From positions 868,001 through 932,000 of the forward strand of contig NZ_JAQNCY010000001.1 in NCBI RefSeq assembly GCF_028368855.1: DNA of 64,000 bases, written 5' to 3'. Shown here piece after piece: positions 54,977 to 64,000 of this stretch. Within the stretch, counting starts at the first letter, position 1. The number at the start of each line of letters is the position of its first letter. The stretch comes from Leisingera sp. SS27. Lineage in GTDB: Bacteria > Pseudomonadota > Alphaproteobacteria > Rhodobacterales > Rhodobacteraceae. The notes under the pieces are model-generated. The model worked only from the letters and a program-made list of their open reading frames with translations, made no database searches and was not told where the DNA came from. The position numbers were made by a program, and so were the translations under genes.

Positions 54977-55427
54977 AACGCCTGTCACACCAGCCCCGGC
55001 GGAGGGCTACAGCTTCTCCCGCCGGGGCCGCTCCCGGGCGGCCATTCTGGCAACAGGCGGCTGGCTGGCTGCGTTGCTGGTACTGTGGCTGGTGCTGGAT
55101 GCAGCTCTGTGGCTGGTGATCCTGCTGGCCCTTCCCGTTCTGCCCGCTCTTGCTGATCTGATCCGCAACCCGTTGTCTGGATTAAAAATTTCCGCCAGCC
55201 GCATCGAATGGTTCACCGGAAAACTGACCGGCAAGGCAGACCTGGCGGAGATCGCCATGGTGCGGTTTGATACCCGTTGGGACTTTTCAGTGCGCGCCAC
55301 ACTAATCCTCAAGAACGGCAAACGCATCCGCCTGCCGCAAGAGGCCACCCCGCCGCACCAGGAAACAGAAGCAGAGTTTCAGAAGCGCGGCATCCGTACG
55401 GAGCGGCACCATTTCACTGCGTTCTGA
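54969..55427 (+). CDS. Conserved membrane protein of unknown function
   Basis: A 152-aa protein with two adjacent hydrophobic helices (about 25-44 and 46-66) after a basic segment (SFSRRGRSRAA), and a soluble beta-rich C-terminal half (KISASRIEWFTGKL to the end) that looks like a small PH-like domain. It starts inside pepN (8-base overlap), so it is translationally coupled. I do not recognise a named family. Confidence 0.75.
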   Translation: MPETPVTPAPAEGYSFSRRGRSRAAILATGGWLAALLVLWLVLDAALWLVILLALPVLPALADLIRNPLSGLKISASRIEWFTGKLTGKADLAEIAMVRFDTRWDFSVRATLILKNGKRIRLPQEATPPHQETEAEFQKRGIRTERHHFTAF

Positions 55428-55450
55428 AGACCCGCCGCAACCCCTCCGCG

Positions 55451-55468
55451 AAAATCCGCTCGGATTTT
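55451..55468 (+). terminator. Small terminator-like hairpin
   Basis: AAAATCC and GGATTTT form a 7-bp stem around GCTC, 24 bases after the preceding stop; its descending arm ends in a T-tract, and AAACAG follows. Possible intrinsic terminator for pepN and the gene after it. Confidence 0.4.
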
Positions 55469-55588
55469 AAACAGCTGTGCGCAATTAACCGCCCAGGCGC
55501 GTTAACTTCCTCAGTGCCGCCATCTTTGCGCCCCATTGCCTGACGAAATTGGCAGCAACGATAAGCTGCCACCCATCAGGAAGCGCAA

Positions 55589-56860
55589 ATGCTCACACAG
55601 TCTCGACAGGCACTGGATCTTTTCTCCCGGATTTCAGCCCTGGTTTCCAGCCGCTCCCGGCCCACTGCACGCCAGGCGCCAGCCCCAGCGGAACAGCCCT
55701 TGGCCCAGCGCCCGGAAGACAGCCTGTCCATCGCGGTCCTCAGCGCGCAGGACGCACCCGAAGGCACCGAGGCCCAGGACCGCGGCCAGTTCCTGGCCCG
55801 GCAGGAACGCTGGGACGACCTGTCCCGGCAAATCCGCACGGCAGACGAAACCCGCGCTGCCACCCGCTGCGGAGTGCCGCTGGCCGATCTCATTGCTTAT
55901 GGCGCCCGCGCCGATGTCGTGAGCGCCACAGAACACGCGCTGACCGAACATCACGACGCCCGCAGCCGCGCCCTGATCCGCGGCCTGATGGCCTTTGAAG
56001 CGTTGCGCGCGGAGAACCGGCATGACCCCTATCTGACGGCCCTGGTGGCGCTTGCCCACATCGACATCGGCTGGGCCTGGCGCGGCGCCAGCGGCCAGGA
56101 CAGGCCGGACACGAACCAGCGCCGCTGCGCAGCCCATTTCGACCGTGCTGCCGCACTGCTGGAGCCGATGGCAGCGGACAGCCGGAACAGCCCGTTCCTG
56201 CTGGCTGCGCAATGCGCGCTGTTCGCCGGCCGCAGCCCCGGCACCCTGCAGGTGGCGGACACCTACAGCGCGCTGATTGACCTGGCACCTGCCAACCACC
56301 GCCACATGCGGGCGCTGGGCACGCATATGCTGCCGCGCAGCGCCGGATCCTATGCCGCACTGGAATTGGAGGCGCGCCGCACCGCTGCCCGCACCGAAGC
56401 CACTTGGGGCGCCGGTGGCTACACCTGGGTGTACTTCGACGCCATCACCACCGACACACAGGCCTGCGCCCGTGTCGACACGCGTTTCTTCCTGGACGGG
56501 CTTCGCGATATCGTGCAGGCCGACGCCTCGCAGGAAATGATCAACTTGCTGGCCGCCTACTGCACCGTTGCCCTGCCCAGGGACATGGGGCAGGACCTGC
56601 AGGCCGACGTGCCGCGGCTCCGGATTGCCGGGGCCGCCGACTGGCTGATCCGCGACCACCTGACGGAACTTCACCCGCTGGTCTGGGCACATGCCGAGGA
56701 AGGCTTCGACAACAGCGCTCTGATCCGCTCCGTCAGCCGCTTTGCCGCCCGCGGGCATGCCGGCGCGCTGCAAGCCCTCGCGGCCCAGTTCCGCGAGGAG
56801 ATCGAAAGCGGTCAGAAGATTTCCTTCACCGAACAGGGGCTGCATCTCAGCCCCGCCTGA
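55589..56860 (+). CDS. Orphan cytoplasmic protein, helical repeat-like
   Basis: A 423-aa protein without signal peptide or membrane helix. After a proline-rich stretch (about 22-45) it is predicted almost entirely helical, with repeated patterns such as RDRGQFLARQERWDDLSRQI and DLIAYGARADVVSATEHALTEH, suggesting TPR- or HEAT-like repeats. No enzyme motif seen. The start has AGGAAG five bases upstream. A long open frame also exists on the opposite strand; codon use and the ribosome-binding site favour this strand. Unknown function. Confidence 0.65.
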   Translation: MLTQSRQALDLFSRISALVSSRSRPTARQAPAPAEQPLAQRPEDSLSIAVLSAQDAPEGTEAQDRGQFLARQERWDDLSRQIRTADETRAATRCGVPLADLIAYGARADVVSATEHALTEHHDARSRALIRGLMAFEALRAENRHDPYLTALVALAHIDIGWAWRGASGQDRPDTNQRRCAAHFDRAAALLEPMAADSRNSPFLLAAQCALFAGRSPGTLQVADTYSALIDLAPANHRHMRALGTHMLPRSAGSYAALELEARRTAARTEATWGAGGYTWVYFDAITTDTQACARVDTRFFLDGLRDIVQADASQEMINLLAAYCTVALPRDMGQDLQADVPRLRIAGAADWLIRDHLTELHPLVWAHAEEGFDNSALIRSVSRFAARGHAGALQALAAQFREEIESGQKISFTEQGLHLSPA

Positions 56861-56865
56861 CAACC

Positions 56866-56899
56866 TTTATTGAAAAGGAAAACGAGGCCCTGGCCCCGT
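56866..56899 (-). terminator. Intrinsic terminator after tex
   Basis: On the minus strand ACGGGGCC and GGCCTCGT (56882-56899) form an 8-bp stem with one mismatch and a 2-base loop, followed by TTTTCCTTTTC. It also sits just after the convergent orphan gene. Confidence 0.7.
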
Positions 56900-56903
56900 C
56901 TCC

Positions 56904-59270
56904 TCAGTTTTTCTTAAAGGCATCCATCAGGGCTGCACCCAGCGCGCCGGTGCCTTGGCCTGAGCCCTGCCCGGACGCCTGCCCGCCCTTGGGTCCGGCA
57001 GACATCCTGCCTTTGCCGCCCTGGGGCCCTCCGGGCTTGCCGCCGCGCCGCGGCCCTGTGCCCCTGGAAGGACCGCGTGTATTGCGCTCCTCCTTGGCTG
57101 AGGCGCCACCGTCCTTCTTCATGGTCAGCCCGATCCGCTTGCGCGGCACGTCCACCTCGGTGACCGTGACCTTCACCACCTGGCCGGTCTTCACCACCTC
57201 ATGCGGGTCCTTCACAAACCGGTCTGCCAGCTGGCTCACATGCACCAGCCCGTCCTGATGCACACCGATATCGACGAACGCGCCAAAGGCCGCAACATTT
57301 GTCACCGTGCCTTCCAGAACCATACCGGGCTTCAGGTCGGTGATCTCCTCCACCCCATCCTTGAACGACGCTGTCACGAACGACGGACGCGGGTCGCGTC
57401 CGGGCTTTTCCAGTTCCTGAAAAATATCGCGCACAGTCGGCAGGCCGACGTCCCCGCCCGCAAAATCCTCCGCCCGAAGCGGTTTCAGCGCCGCCCCGTC
57501 ACCCATGATTTGCCGGATATCGCGCCCGCAAGCGGCCACGATCTTGCGCGCCACATCATAACTTTCGGGGTGCACAGAGGACGCATCCAAGGGCTCCTTG
57601 CCATCCCGGATGCGCAGGAAGCCCGCGCATTGTTCAAACGCCTTGGGACCAAGACGCGCAACCTTCAGCAAGTCCTTGCGCGAGCTGAAAGCACCGTTCG
57701 CATCACGGTGCGCCACAATCGCCTCTGCCAGACCGGGGCCAAGGCCTGAAACATGGGACAAGAGCGGCGCCGAGGCCATGTTGAGATCTACGCCCACTGC
57801 GTTCACCACATCCTCGATCACCGCCTCCAGCGACTTCGACAGTTTGTGCTGGTCCACATCGTGCTGGTACTGGCCAACGCCAATGCTCTTGGGTTCGATC
57901 TTCACCAGCTCCGCCAGCGGGTCCTGCAGGCGCCGCGCAATCGACACTGCACCGCGCAAGCTCACGTCCAGGTCCGGGAACTCCCGCGCCGCCAGCTCGG
58001 ACGCGGAATAAACCGATGCGCCGGCCTCGGACACAACCACCTTGGTCGGCGCCTTGATCTTGGCGGGCAGGTGTTTCAGCACCTCCGCCACCATCTTTTC
58101 AGTCTCGCGGCCGGCGGTGCCGTTGCCGATGGCGATCAGCTCGACGCCATGTTCCGCAATCAGCTTGACGATGGACACCTGCGCCCCGCGCAGATCATTC
58201 TTCGGCTGGAACGGGTACAAGGTCTCTGTGGACACCAGTTTCCCGGTCGCGTCAACCACTGCCGCCTTGACGCCGGTGCGGATGCCCGGGTCCAGCCCGA
58301 GTGTCGGCCGCGCACCGGCCGGAGCTGCAAACAGCAGGTCCTTCAGATTGCGGGCAAATACCTGAATAGCATCCTCCTGCGCACGGCCGCGCAGATCGCC
58401 CATCAGTTCCAGCATCATCGACAGTGACAGCTTCACCCGCCAAGTCCAGCCAGCGACCTTGCGCAGCCATTTGTCGCCCGGCCCATTGCCGCCCGCGCCC
58501 AGTTCTGCCGCGACCATTGCTTCGGCACGTGCCACGCCCTCTTCCGGCTCCGGGCCCACGTCCAGCGTCAGCACGCCCTCGTTGGAGCCGCGCAGCATCG
58601 CCAGCGCCCGGTGCGAGGGCACATCGGCCCAGCGCTCGGAATGCGCAAAATAGTCGGAAAACTTGGCGCCCTCCTGTTCCTTCCCCTCGACCACCTTGGC
58701 GGTCAGCACTGCCTCCCGCTGCAGGAACTCCCGCAGGCGGCCCAGCAGGCCGGCATTTTCCGTCAGCCGCTCGGTCAGGATGTCGCGCGCGCCGTTCAAC
58801 GCGTCCTTCACCGTGGCGACTGCCTCGGTGACATAGCTTTCCGCAAGCTTCTCCGGATCGGAACTGCGGTTTTCCAGAATGGAATCCGCCAGCGGCTCCA
58901 GCCCGTTTTCGCGGGCAATCATCGCCTTGGTCCGCCGCTTGGGCTTGTAAGGCAGGTAGATGTCCTCCAGCTGCGCCTTGGTTTCCGCCTTGGCAATCGC
59001 AGTGGCCAGATCGTCAGTCAGCTTTTCCTGCCCCTTGATCGAGTCAAGTATGGCGGCGCGGCGCGCTTCCAGCTCCCGCAAATACGCCAGCCGTTCCGCA
59101 AGCGTCCTCAGCTGGGTGTCATCCAAGCCCCCGGTCGCCTCCTTCCGGTAGCGCGCGACAAACGGCACCGTAGCCCCCTCGTCCAGCAACGCAACCGCGG
59201 CGCTCACCTGCTTGGCAGCGGCGCCGATTTCCGTGGCAATGGTCTGGCTGATGCGGGCGGATGTGTCCAA
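56904..59270 (-). CDS. tex: Tex-family RNA-binding protein
   Basis: A 788-aa protein of the Tex/YhgF family, which influences transcription and RNA. N-terminal helical region, a YqgF-like nuclease fold in the middle ([20 protein letters not shown]), helix-hairpin-helix motifs ([22 protein letters not shown]) and a C-terminal S1 RNA-binding domain (about 660-730: [21 protein letters not shown]). A Gly/Lys/Arg-rich tail follows. Divergent from gatB. Confidence 0.95.
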   Translation of the reverse strand: MDTSARISQTIATEIGAAAKQVSAAVALLDEGATVPFVARYRKEATGGLDDTQLRTLAERLAYLRELEARRAAILDSIKGQEKLTDDLATAIAKAETKAQLEDIYLPYKPKRRTKAMIARENGLEPLADSILENRSSDPEKLAESYVTEAVATVKDALNGARDILTERLTENAGLLGRLREFLQREAVLTAKVVEGKEQEGAKFSDYFAHSERWADVPSHRALAMLRGSNEGVLTLDVGPEPEEGVARAEAMVAAELGAGGNGPGDKWLRKVAGWTWRVKLSLSMMLELMGDLRGRAQEDAIQVFARNLKDLLFAAPAGARPTLGLDPGIRTGVKAAVVDATGKLVSTETLYPFQPKNDLRGAQVSIVKLIAEHGVELIAIGNGTAGRETEKMVAEVLKHLPAKIKAPTKVVVSEAGASVYSASELAAREFPDLDVSLRGAVSIARRLQDPLAELVKIEPKSIGVGQYQHDVDQHKLSKSLEAVIEDVVNAVGVDLNMASAPLLSHVSGLGPGLAEAIVAHRDANGAFSSRKDLLKVARLGPKAFEQCAGFLRIRDGKEPLDASSVHPESYDVARKIVAACGRDIRQIMGDGAALKPLRAEDFAGGDVGLPTVRDIFQELEKPGRDPRPSFVTASFKDGVEEITDLKPGMVLEGTVTNVAAFGAFVDIGVHQDGLVHVSQLADRFVKDPHEVVKTGQVVKVTVTEVDVPRKRIGLTMKKDGGASAKEERNTRGPSRGTGPRRGGKPGGPQGGKGRMSAGPKGGQASGQGSGQGTGALGAALMDAFKKN

Positions 59271-59443
59271 GGCGGCCTCCTGAAAATTCTGCTCGGGCTG
59301 CCAGTTCTAGCTGTCCGCCCTGACCCCGCCAAGAGGGCAAATGCGATCCCGGCATTCCCGCGCCGCCATTGCCCCCTTGCCCCTGCCCGCCAGCGGGCCT
59401 AGAACGCTTGCCAACATTGGACATTCGGATACGGCGGAAAACC

Positions 59444-60955
59444 ATGCTCGACCTGACATATGAACTCCCCAAGCCCAAGGTGATCGCGGGCGCCAAGCAT
59501 GACTGGGAACTGGTCATCGGCATGGAGGTGCATGCCCAGGTCAGCTCCAATGCCAAGCTGTTCTCCGGCGCTTCCACCAAGTTCGGCGCCGAGCCGAACT
59601 CCAACGTCGCATTCGTGGACGCAGCGATGCCCGGCATGCTGCCGGTGATCAACGAATACTGCGTCGAGCAGGCTGTGCGCACCGGGCTGGGCCTGAAGGC
59701 CGATATCAACCTGTGGTCCGCCTTTGACCGCAAGAACTACTTCTATCCCGACCTGCCGCAGGGCTACCAGATTTCCCAGCTTTATCATCCCATTGTGGGC
59801 GAGGGCGAAGTGCTGGTGGAGCTGGGCGACGGCACTGCGCGCAACGTGCGTGTCGAGCGTATCCACATGGAGCAGGACGCGGGCAAGTCGATTCACGACA
59901 TGGACCCCAACATGTCCTTTGTCGACCTGAACCGGACCGGCGTCTGCCTGATGGAGATCGTCTCCCGCCCCGACATCCGGGGTCCGGAGGAAGCTGCCGC
60001 CTATATCGCAAAGCTGCGCCAGATCATGCAGTATCTGGGCACCTGCGACGGTAATATGCAGAACGGCAACCTGCGCGCGGACGTTAACGTCTCCGTTTGC
60101 CTGCCCGGCCAGTACGAGAAGTACCAGGAGACCCAGGACTTCAGCCACCTCGGCACCCGCTGCGAAATCAAGAACATGAACTCCATGCGCTTCATCCAGC
60201 AGGCCATCGAGGTCGAGGCGCGCCGACAGATCGCCATCATCGAAGGCGGCGGCAAGGTTGAGCAGGAAACCCGCCTCTACGATCCGGACAAGGGCGAAAC
60301 CCGCTCCATGCGCTCCAAGGAAGAGGCGCATGATTACCGCTATTTCCCCGATCCCGACCTGCTGCCGCTGGAAATCGAGCAGGCCTGGGTGGACGATATC
60401 GCTGCTAATCTGCCGGAGCTTCCGGACCAGAAAAAGGCGCGTTTCATCAATGACTTCAGCCTCAGCGATTACGACGCCTCGGTGCTGACCGCGGATGTGG
60501 AATCGGCGGCCTTCTTTGAGGAAACCGCCAAGGGCCGCAGCGGCAAGCTGGCAGCGAACTGGGTCATCAATGAGCTGTTCGGGCGTCTGAAGAAAGAAGA
60601 TCATTCGATCACCGAATCCCCAGTCTCCCCGGCGCAGCTGGGAGGCATCATTGATCTGATTTCCTCCGATGCGATTTCCGGCAAGATTGCCAAGGACCTG
60701 TTTGAAATCGTCTATACCGAAGGCGGCGACCCGGCCCAGATCGTCGAAGAGCGCGGCATGAAGCAGGTGACAGATACCGGCGCGATTGAGACTGCCCTGG
60801 ACGAGATCATCGCCGCCAACCCGGCGCAGGTGGAGAAAGCCAAGGTGAACCCGAAGCTGGCAGGCTGGTTTGTCGGCCAGGTGATGAAAGCCACCGGCGG
60901 CAAGGCTAACCCCAAGGCGGTTAACGAGCTGGTCGCCAAGAAACTGGGCGGCTGA
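59444..60955 (+). CDS. gatB: Aspartyl/glutamyl-tRNA amidotransferase subunit B
   Basis: A 503-aa subunit of GatCAB, which converts mischarged Glu-tRNA(Gln) or Asp-tRNA(Asn) to the amide. The kinase-like cradle motif [22 protein letters not shown], then [21 protein letters not shown] and the helical plus YqeY-like tail domains are complete. Start at [13 protein letters not shown]; a weak GGAAAA precedes it. gatC and gatA are not adjacent. A strong terminator follows. Confidence 0.97.
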   Translation: MLDLTYELPKPKVIAGAKHDWELVIGMEVHAQVSSNAKLFSGASTKFGAEPNSNVAFVDAAMPGMLPVINEYCVEQAVRTGLGLKADINLWSAFDRKNYFYPDLPQGYQISQLYHPIVGEGEVLVELGDGTARNVRVERIHMEQDAGKSIHDMDPNMSFVDLNRTGVCLMEIVSRPDIRGPEEAAAYIAKLRQIMQYLGTCDGNMQNGNLRADVNVSVCLPGQYEKYQETQDFSHLGTRCEIKNMNSMRFIQQAIEVEARRQIAIIEGGGKVEQETRLYDPDKGETRSMRSKEEAHDYRYFPDPDLLPLEIEQAWVDDIAANLPELPDQKKARFINDFSLSDYDASVLTADVESAAFFEETAKGRSGKLAANWVINELFGRLKKEDHSITESPVSPAQLGGIIDLISSDAISGKIAKDLFEIVYTEGGDPAQIVEERGMKQVTDTGAIETALDEIIAANPAQVEKAKVNPKLAGWFVGQVMKATGGKANPKAVNELVAKKLGG

Positions 60956-60976
60956 TCCGCCGCACATCCGTTACCG

Positions 60977-61005
60977 AAAGGGCGCCCTTCGCGGCGCCCT
61001 TTTTC
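60977..61005 (+). terminator. Intrinsic terminator after gatB
   Basis: AAAGGGCGCC and GGCGCCCTTT (60977-61002) form a 10-bp stem with a 6-base loop, followed by TTC after a T-run. Confidence 0.9.
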
Positions 61006-61016
61006 GTGCCGGAAAC

Positions 61017-61059
61017 GGGGGGTGGCATGCGTGCACCCTTTGTGCACCCCTTGTGCACC
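61017..61059 (+). repeat. GTGCACC phased-repeat array, copy 2
   Basis: Three GTGCACC boxes start at 61031, 61042 and 61053, exactly 11 bases apart, behind a GGGGG-TGGCATGC leader that matches the array at 28672-28725. It lies 139-181 bases upstream of pepT and just after the gatB terminator. Confidence 0.8.
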
Positions 61060-61197
61060 GGGCAGTGCCATTTAGACCTTTCGCCCGGCGGTCGGGGGCT
61101 GCCCTTTCTGTTCTGCTACACCCTGCGTTCGCGCACCTCCCTGCCTTGACCTTCCCTGCGCAAGCGGCTTTCCTCCACCCGCATTCCCGGAGGTTTC

Positions 61198-62445
61198 ATG
61201 ACCCGCATTTTTGACCAAGAGCTCGAGGACCGTCTGGTCCGCTATACTGCCATCGACAGCCAAAGCGACGAGAACTCGGCCGCCACGCCCAGCACCGCGA
61301 TCCAGTTCGACATGCTGAACCTGCTGGTGAGCGAGCTGCAGGAGATCGGCGCCCAAGAGGTAGAGCTAACCGGCTACGGTGTGGTGCTGGCCACTGTTCC
61401 AGCCACCGCGCCGGGGCCGGCCATCGGCTTCCTCGCCCATGTCGACACCGCGCCGCAGTTCAATGCCACCGGCGTCAAGCCGCGGGTGATCAAAGGGTAT
61501 GACGGAGGCGATATCACCTATCCCGACAACCCGGACCTGGTGCTGTCTCCGCAAAAATCCCCCTATCTGGCCTCCAAGCAGGGCGATGATCTGATCACCG
61601 CTTCCGGCCTCACCCTTTTGGGCGCTGACGACAAGGCGGGGGTTGCCATCGTGATGACCCTGGCGCGGCACCTGCTGGCGAACCCGGAGATCAAACACCC
61701 GAAGATCCGCCTTGCCTTCACCCCGGACGAGGAGATCGGCCGCGGGGTCGGCGAACAGCTGCCCAAAGACCTGGGCGCGGAATTTGCCTACACTCTGGAC
61801 GGCGGCGACGCGGGCGAGATCGTCTATGAAAGCTTTTCCGCCGACCGCGCGGTGGTCAGTATCAAGGGCGTGTCGATCCACCCCGGTTGGGCCAAGGAGA
61901 AGATGGTCAACGCCGCGCATCTGGCGGCCAAGATCGTGCAGACTCTGCCGCAGGCCACGATGACACCGGAAACCACGGACGGGCGCGAGGGCTTCATACA
62001 TATCACCGACATGAACGGCGGGTCTTCAGAGATGGAGATCAAGCTGATCCTGCGAGACTTTGAAATGGACGGTCTGGCGGCCAAGGGCGCCCTGCTGCGC
62101 AGTGTCTGCGACGCCGTGCAGGCCGCCGAACCGCGGGCAGAAATCATCTGTGAGATTTTCCCGCAATACCGCAACATGCGGTACTGGCTGGAAAACGACA
62201 TGACTCCGGTGGAACTGGCCGTGGAAGCCTGCCGCGCGCATGGGATCGAGCCTATCTCTGCCCCGATCCGAGGCGGCACAGATGGGTCACGGCTGACCGA
62301 GTTCGGGGTGCCGACACCCAATATCTTCACAGGCATGCAGAATGTGCACGGGCCTCTGGAGTGGATTTCGGTGCAGGACATGGCCAAAGCCACGGAGGTC
62401 TGTCTGACCTTGGTGCAAAAAGCAATTGCTCACGAAGTCCGCTAG
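61198..62445 (+). CDS. pepT: Peptidase T (tripeptide aminopeptidase)
   Basis: M20B metallopeptidase of 415 aa that removes the N-terminal residue of tripeptides in the cytoplasm. Family features: RYTAIDSQSDENS near the start, FLAHVDTAPQFNATGVKP, LLGADDKAGVAIVMTLA (bridging Asp), FTPDEEIGRGVG (general base Glu) and the late APIRGGTDGSRLTEFGVPTPN. Stand-alone, with a GTGCACC array upstream. Confidence 0.95.
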   Translation: MTRIFDQELEDRLVRYTAIDSQSDENSAATPSTAIQFDMLNLLVSELQEIGAQEVELTGYGVVLATVPATAPGPAIGFLAHVDTAPQFNATGVKPRVIKGYDGGDITYPDNPDLVLSPQKSPYLASKQGDDLITASGLTLLGADDKAGVAIVMTLARHLLANPEIKHPKIRLAFTPDEEIGRGVGEQLPKDLGAEFAYTLDGGDAGEIVYESFSADRAVVSIKGVSIHPGWAKEKMVNAAHLAAKIVQTLPQATMTPETTDGREGFIHITDMNGGSSEMEIKLILRDFEMDGLAAKGALLRSVCDAVQAAEPRAEIICEIFPQYRNMRYWLENDMTPVELAVEACRAHGIEPISAPIRGGTDGSRLTEFGVPTPNIFTGMQNVHGPLEWISVQDMAKATEVCLTLVQKAIAHEVR

Positions 62446-62561
62446 ATTTTCAGTAAACTTCAGCCACTCAATCCTGGCCCAACCAGAGGCAGAAACTGTT
62501 CCTTAACGCATAGCACTGCCCCAAACTTCTTTTTCCAAACCAATTTTCAGGACCTGTGCTC

Positions 62562-63227
62562 ATGAAAAACATTCCCGTTTGGGTATTTTCGACCATTGCT
62601 GCAGGAACTGCCTGCTGGTTCGCCAGGGCGGCAATGAGCCTCATGATTGCAAAATCGTATCATCCCCAGGCCTACTACGGCAGCTTCGGCATGGTGTGGA
62701 TGTGGGTTTTTGCATCTTTCGCAGGAACCGTGTTCACCGCTCGCATCATCTGTTTCTTCGCTCTGAAACAGCATCAAAAAGCTCTAAGCCTTGGTTCGGC
62801 AGCAGTGCTCGCTTTAACTGCTCTTGCGCACTCCGCGTCCATGTCGGTTGACACAGGTCACAAGGAAATTTTCTGGATCGGCGGTGTCAGGCATGATGTT
62901 CCCTGGCAATACGCTCCGCAAACTCGGCGTAAGAATGGTGTTTCCAGCCTATTCCAGATCCAAGTGGGCACAGAGGAACTGCGGCCTCGCTACAGTTCAG
63001 GCGGAGCCGGCTATTTCACTCTGACAAAGTCAATTGCCCCAGAAAATGGCGTAGCAAAAGCTCTCTTGGATCAATGCAAGCAGGAAGACTATGGCATAAC
63101 CTGCCGGAGCCTCCGCAATGGTTTCCTCTACGCCATCCATGGAAGAAGCAAAAACCTGCCGCAAAACACCGCGAGATTGCTCAAACCTGCACAGGAGTTG
63201 CTCGATAGTTTTATTGTGTCACCCTAG
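62562..63227 (+). CDS. Orphan membrane protein, lower GC
   Basis: A 221-aa protein with three hydrophobic helices in the first 95 residues (about 5-27, 45-68 and 78-95), then a soluble domain with four cysteines in the C-terminal half, of which CKQEDYGITC is the clearest pair. The gene and its surroundings (62446-63230) are clearly AT-richer than the rest of the window, with non-preferred codons, which suggests horizontal acquisition or relaxed selection. AGGA lies nine bases before the chosen ATG. No family recognised. Confidence 0.65.
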   Translation: MKNIPVWVFSTIAAGTACWFARAAMSLMIAKSYHPQAYYGSFGMVWMWVFASFAGTVFTARIICFFALKQHQKALSLGSAAVLALTALAHSASMSVDTGHKEIFWIGGVRHDVPWQYAPQTRRKNGVSSLFQIQVGTEELRPRYSSGGAGYFTLTKSIAPENGVAKALLDQCKQEDYGITCRSLRNGFLYAIHGRSKNLPQNTARLLKPAQELLDSFIVSP

Positions 63228-63340
63228 CATTAGAGCAAACTCAGCTGGGACTAGCCGCCTCCCGCTTACCGGTTCAAACGCCACCTTGGCCTCTGGCCGC
63301 CTGATTGATAAAAGCGGCCAAACTTCAAGAGATCAGCACC

Positions 63341-63838
63341 ATGCAAGCATTTGAATACAAGGTTGTCCCCGCCCCGGCCAAGGGCACCAAGGCCAAAGGG
63401 GTTAAGACACCGGAGGCGCGCTTTGCCAATTCGATCGAGACCCTGCTCAATGAGATGGCTGCCGAGGGCTGGGAATTCCAGCGCGCCGAACTGCTGCCGA
63501 GCGAGGAGCGCTCCGGCATGATGGGCTCCGCCACCAACTGGCGCAACGTGATGGTGTTCCGCCGCGCGCTGGCGGCGGAGGAAAAGCCCGCCAAGGTGCG
63601 GGAAACAGGCCGCAAGGAGCCTGCCGCGCCGTCGGTGGAATTCCGTCACAGCGAGGCCGATACACCGCGGCTGACGGCCGCCGCAGGCGACCCAGAGGCT
63701 CCGCCGGAAGCGGAACAGGTGCCCGGCCCCGGCGCCGCAAAAATGCAAGCCGATGACGGTGTCGAGGAACTGAGCCCGGTGTCCGGCATGACGGCGGCCT
63801 TGAAGGCCCGGGCCGGAATCAAGGACGGCGAAAAGTAA
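63341..63838 (+). CDS. DUF4177-type protein
   Basis: A 165-aa protein whose first 90 residues resemble DUF4177 (MQAFEYKVVPAPAKG, then NEMAAEGWEFQRAEL and NVMVFRRAL), a small beta-alpha domain of unknown role. The rest is a low-complexity acidic/Pro/Ala tail (about 95-150) with the short conserved-looking end VSGMTAALKARAGIKDGEK. Convergent with the bolA-like gene. Confidence 0.75.
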   Translation: MQAFEYKVVPAPAKGTKAKGVKTPEARFANSIETLLNEMAAEGWEFQRAELLPSEERSGMMGSATNWRNVMVFRRALAAEEKPAKVRETGRKEPAAPSVEFRHSEADTPRLTAAAGDPEAPPEAEQVPGPGAAKMQADDGVEELSPVSGMTAALKARAGIKDGEK

Positions 63839-63848
63839 GCCGGCACAT

Positions 63849-63867
63849 GGCGGGCAGAAAGCCCGCC
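63849..63867. terminator. Hairpin between convergent DUF4177 and bolA-like genes
   Basis: GGCGGGC (63849-63855) pairs with GCCCGCC (63861-63867) around AGAAA, between two convergent stops. No T-tract. Confidence 0.5.
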
Positions 63868-63875
63868 GCGCCCCA

Positions 63876-64000
63876 TCAGACGCCGATGTCCAGTGCCAGC
63901 GCGTGAATGCGCGGCACGATGCCGCCCAGCGCCTTGTGCACTGCCCGGTGCTGCTGCACCCGATTCATGCCCTGAAAGGCGCCGGCGCGGATCATCACGG
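63876..64000 (-). CDS. BolA-family protein, 5' part outside the window
   Basis: Only the C-terminal 41 codons are inside the window, ending at the stop at 63876. The visible sequence, AFQGMNRVQQHRAVHKAL followed by IHALAL, is the conserved C-terminal signature of BolA proteins (RVxRHRxVxxAL plus IHALAL), which work with monothiol glutaredoxins in iron-sulfur handling. Whether it is BolA or the IbaG/YrbA type cannot be told from this part. Confidence 0.85.
   Translation of the reverse strand, partial: VMIRAGAFQGMNRVQQHRAVHKALGGIVPRIHALALDIGV

Noticed and set aside
56404..57258. 284-codon plus-strand frame spanning the orphan and the tex end
   Set aside because: Out of frame with both real genes and crosses a terminator; no start signal or family similarity.

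Overview
The window is a contiguous stretch of high-GC, gene-dense alphaproteobacterial chromosome. It most resembles the Roseobacter group of the Rhodobacteraceae (Leisingera, Phaeobacter or Ruegeria type). This is inferred from gene content: a nuo operon interrupted by small membrane genes, a NuoE with a long C-terminal extension, a leucine-degradation operon with its own acyl-CoA synthetase, pntAB, OmpW, a tandem pair of M20 amidohydrolases and a DUF3422 protein. No rRNA, tRNA, CRISPR array, insertion sequence, phage gene or replication origin was found.

Layout. 1-5670 (minus): nuoA-B-C-D-E, a small membrane protein, nuoF and the start of a MAPEG-like gene, i.e. the peripheral arm of complex I, with a plausible promoter at 5733-5761. 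5904-15389: leucine/isovalerate catabolism. The minus-strand operon is acyl-CoA synthetase, a six-cysteine secreted orphan, liuB, liuD, liuE, liuC; liuA (isovaleryl-CoA dehydrogenase) lies upstream as a separate unit, with ompW on the opposite strand between them. 15694-26085: creA, a DegT-type aminotransferase and gph; then glmU-glmS and a DNA alkylation repair gene (cell-wall and LPS amino-sugar supply); a small lipoprotein; then moaA-waaA-lpcC (molybdopterin and LPS core).

26198-35866: two paralogous amidohydrolases, argE and a fused double-ATPase on the minus strand, divergent from a peptide-binding protein and two permease genes. Together these look like a peptide or acyl-amino-acid uptake and hydrolysis locus. 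35940-41060: DUF3422, pntB-pntA and a small membrane methyltransferase. 41412-44799: an SDR, a MmcQ/YjbR protein, kynureninase and tryptophan 2,3-dioxygenase (kynurenine pathway). 44831-48214: a TetR regulator divergent from a two-subunit, Tat-exported molybdenum hydroxylase. 48284-51851: a PuuD-type amidotransferase, glcG-like and glcB. 52081-63838: a small membrane gene, pepN, several orphans, tex, gatB and pepT; the window ends in the 3' end of a bolA-family gene.

Most genes are housekeeping or catabolic. The less explained material is intergenic: (i) a recurrent GC-hairpin element ending in AGATGAAG, four good copies; (ii) two copies of an array of GTGCACC boxes spaced 11 bp apart; (iii) three consecutive perfect inverted repeats at 15531-15598; (iv) an array of TTGCGCAA and TTGCCGCA boxes upstream of pntA; (v) nested TGTCA operators in front of the molybdenum hydroxylase. 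No convincing new multi-gene system was recognised. Start codons were chosen from ribosome-binding-site spacing, stop-start overlaps and family N-termini.
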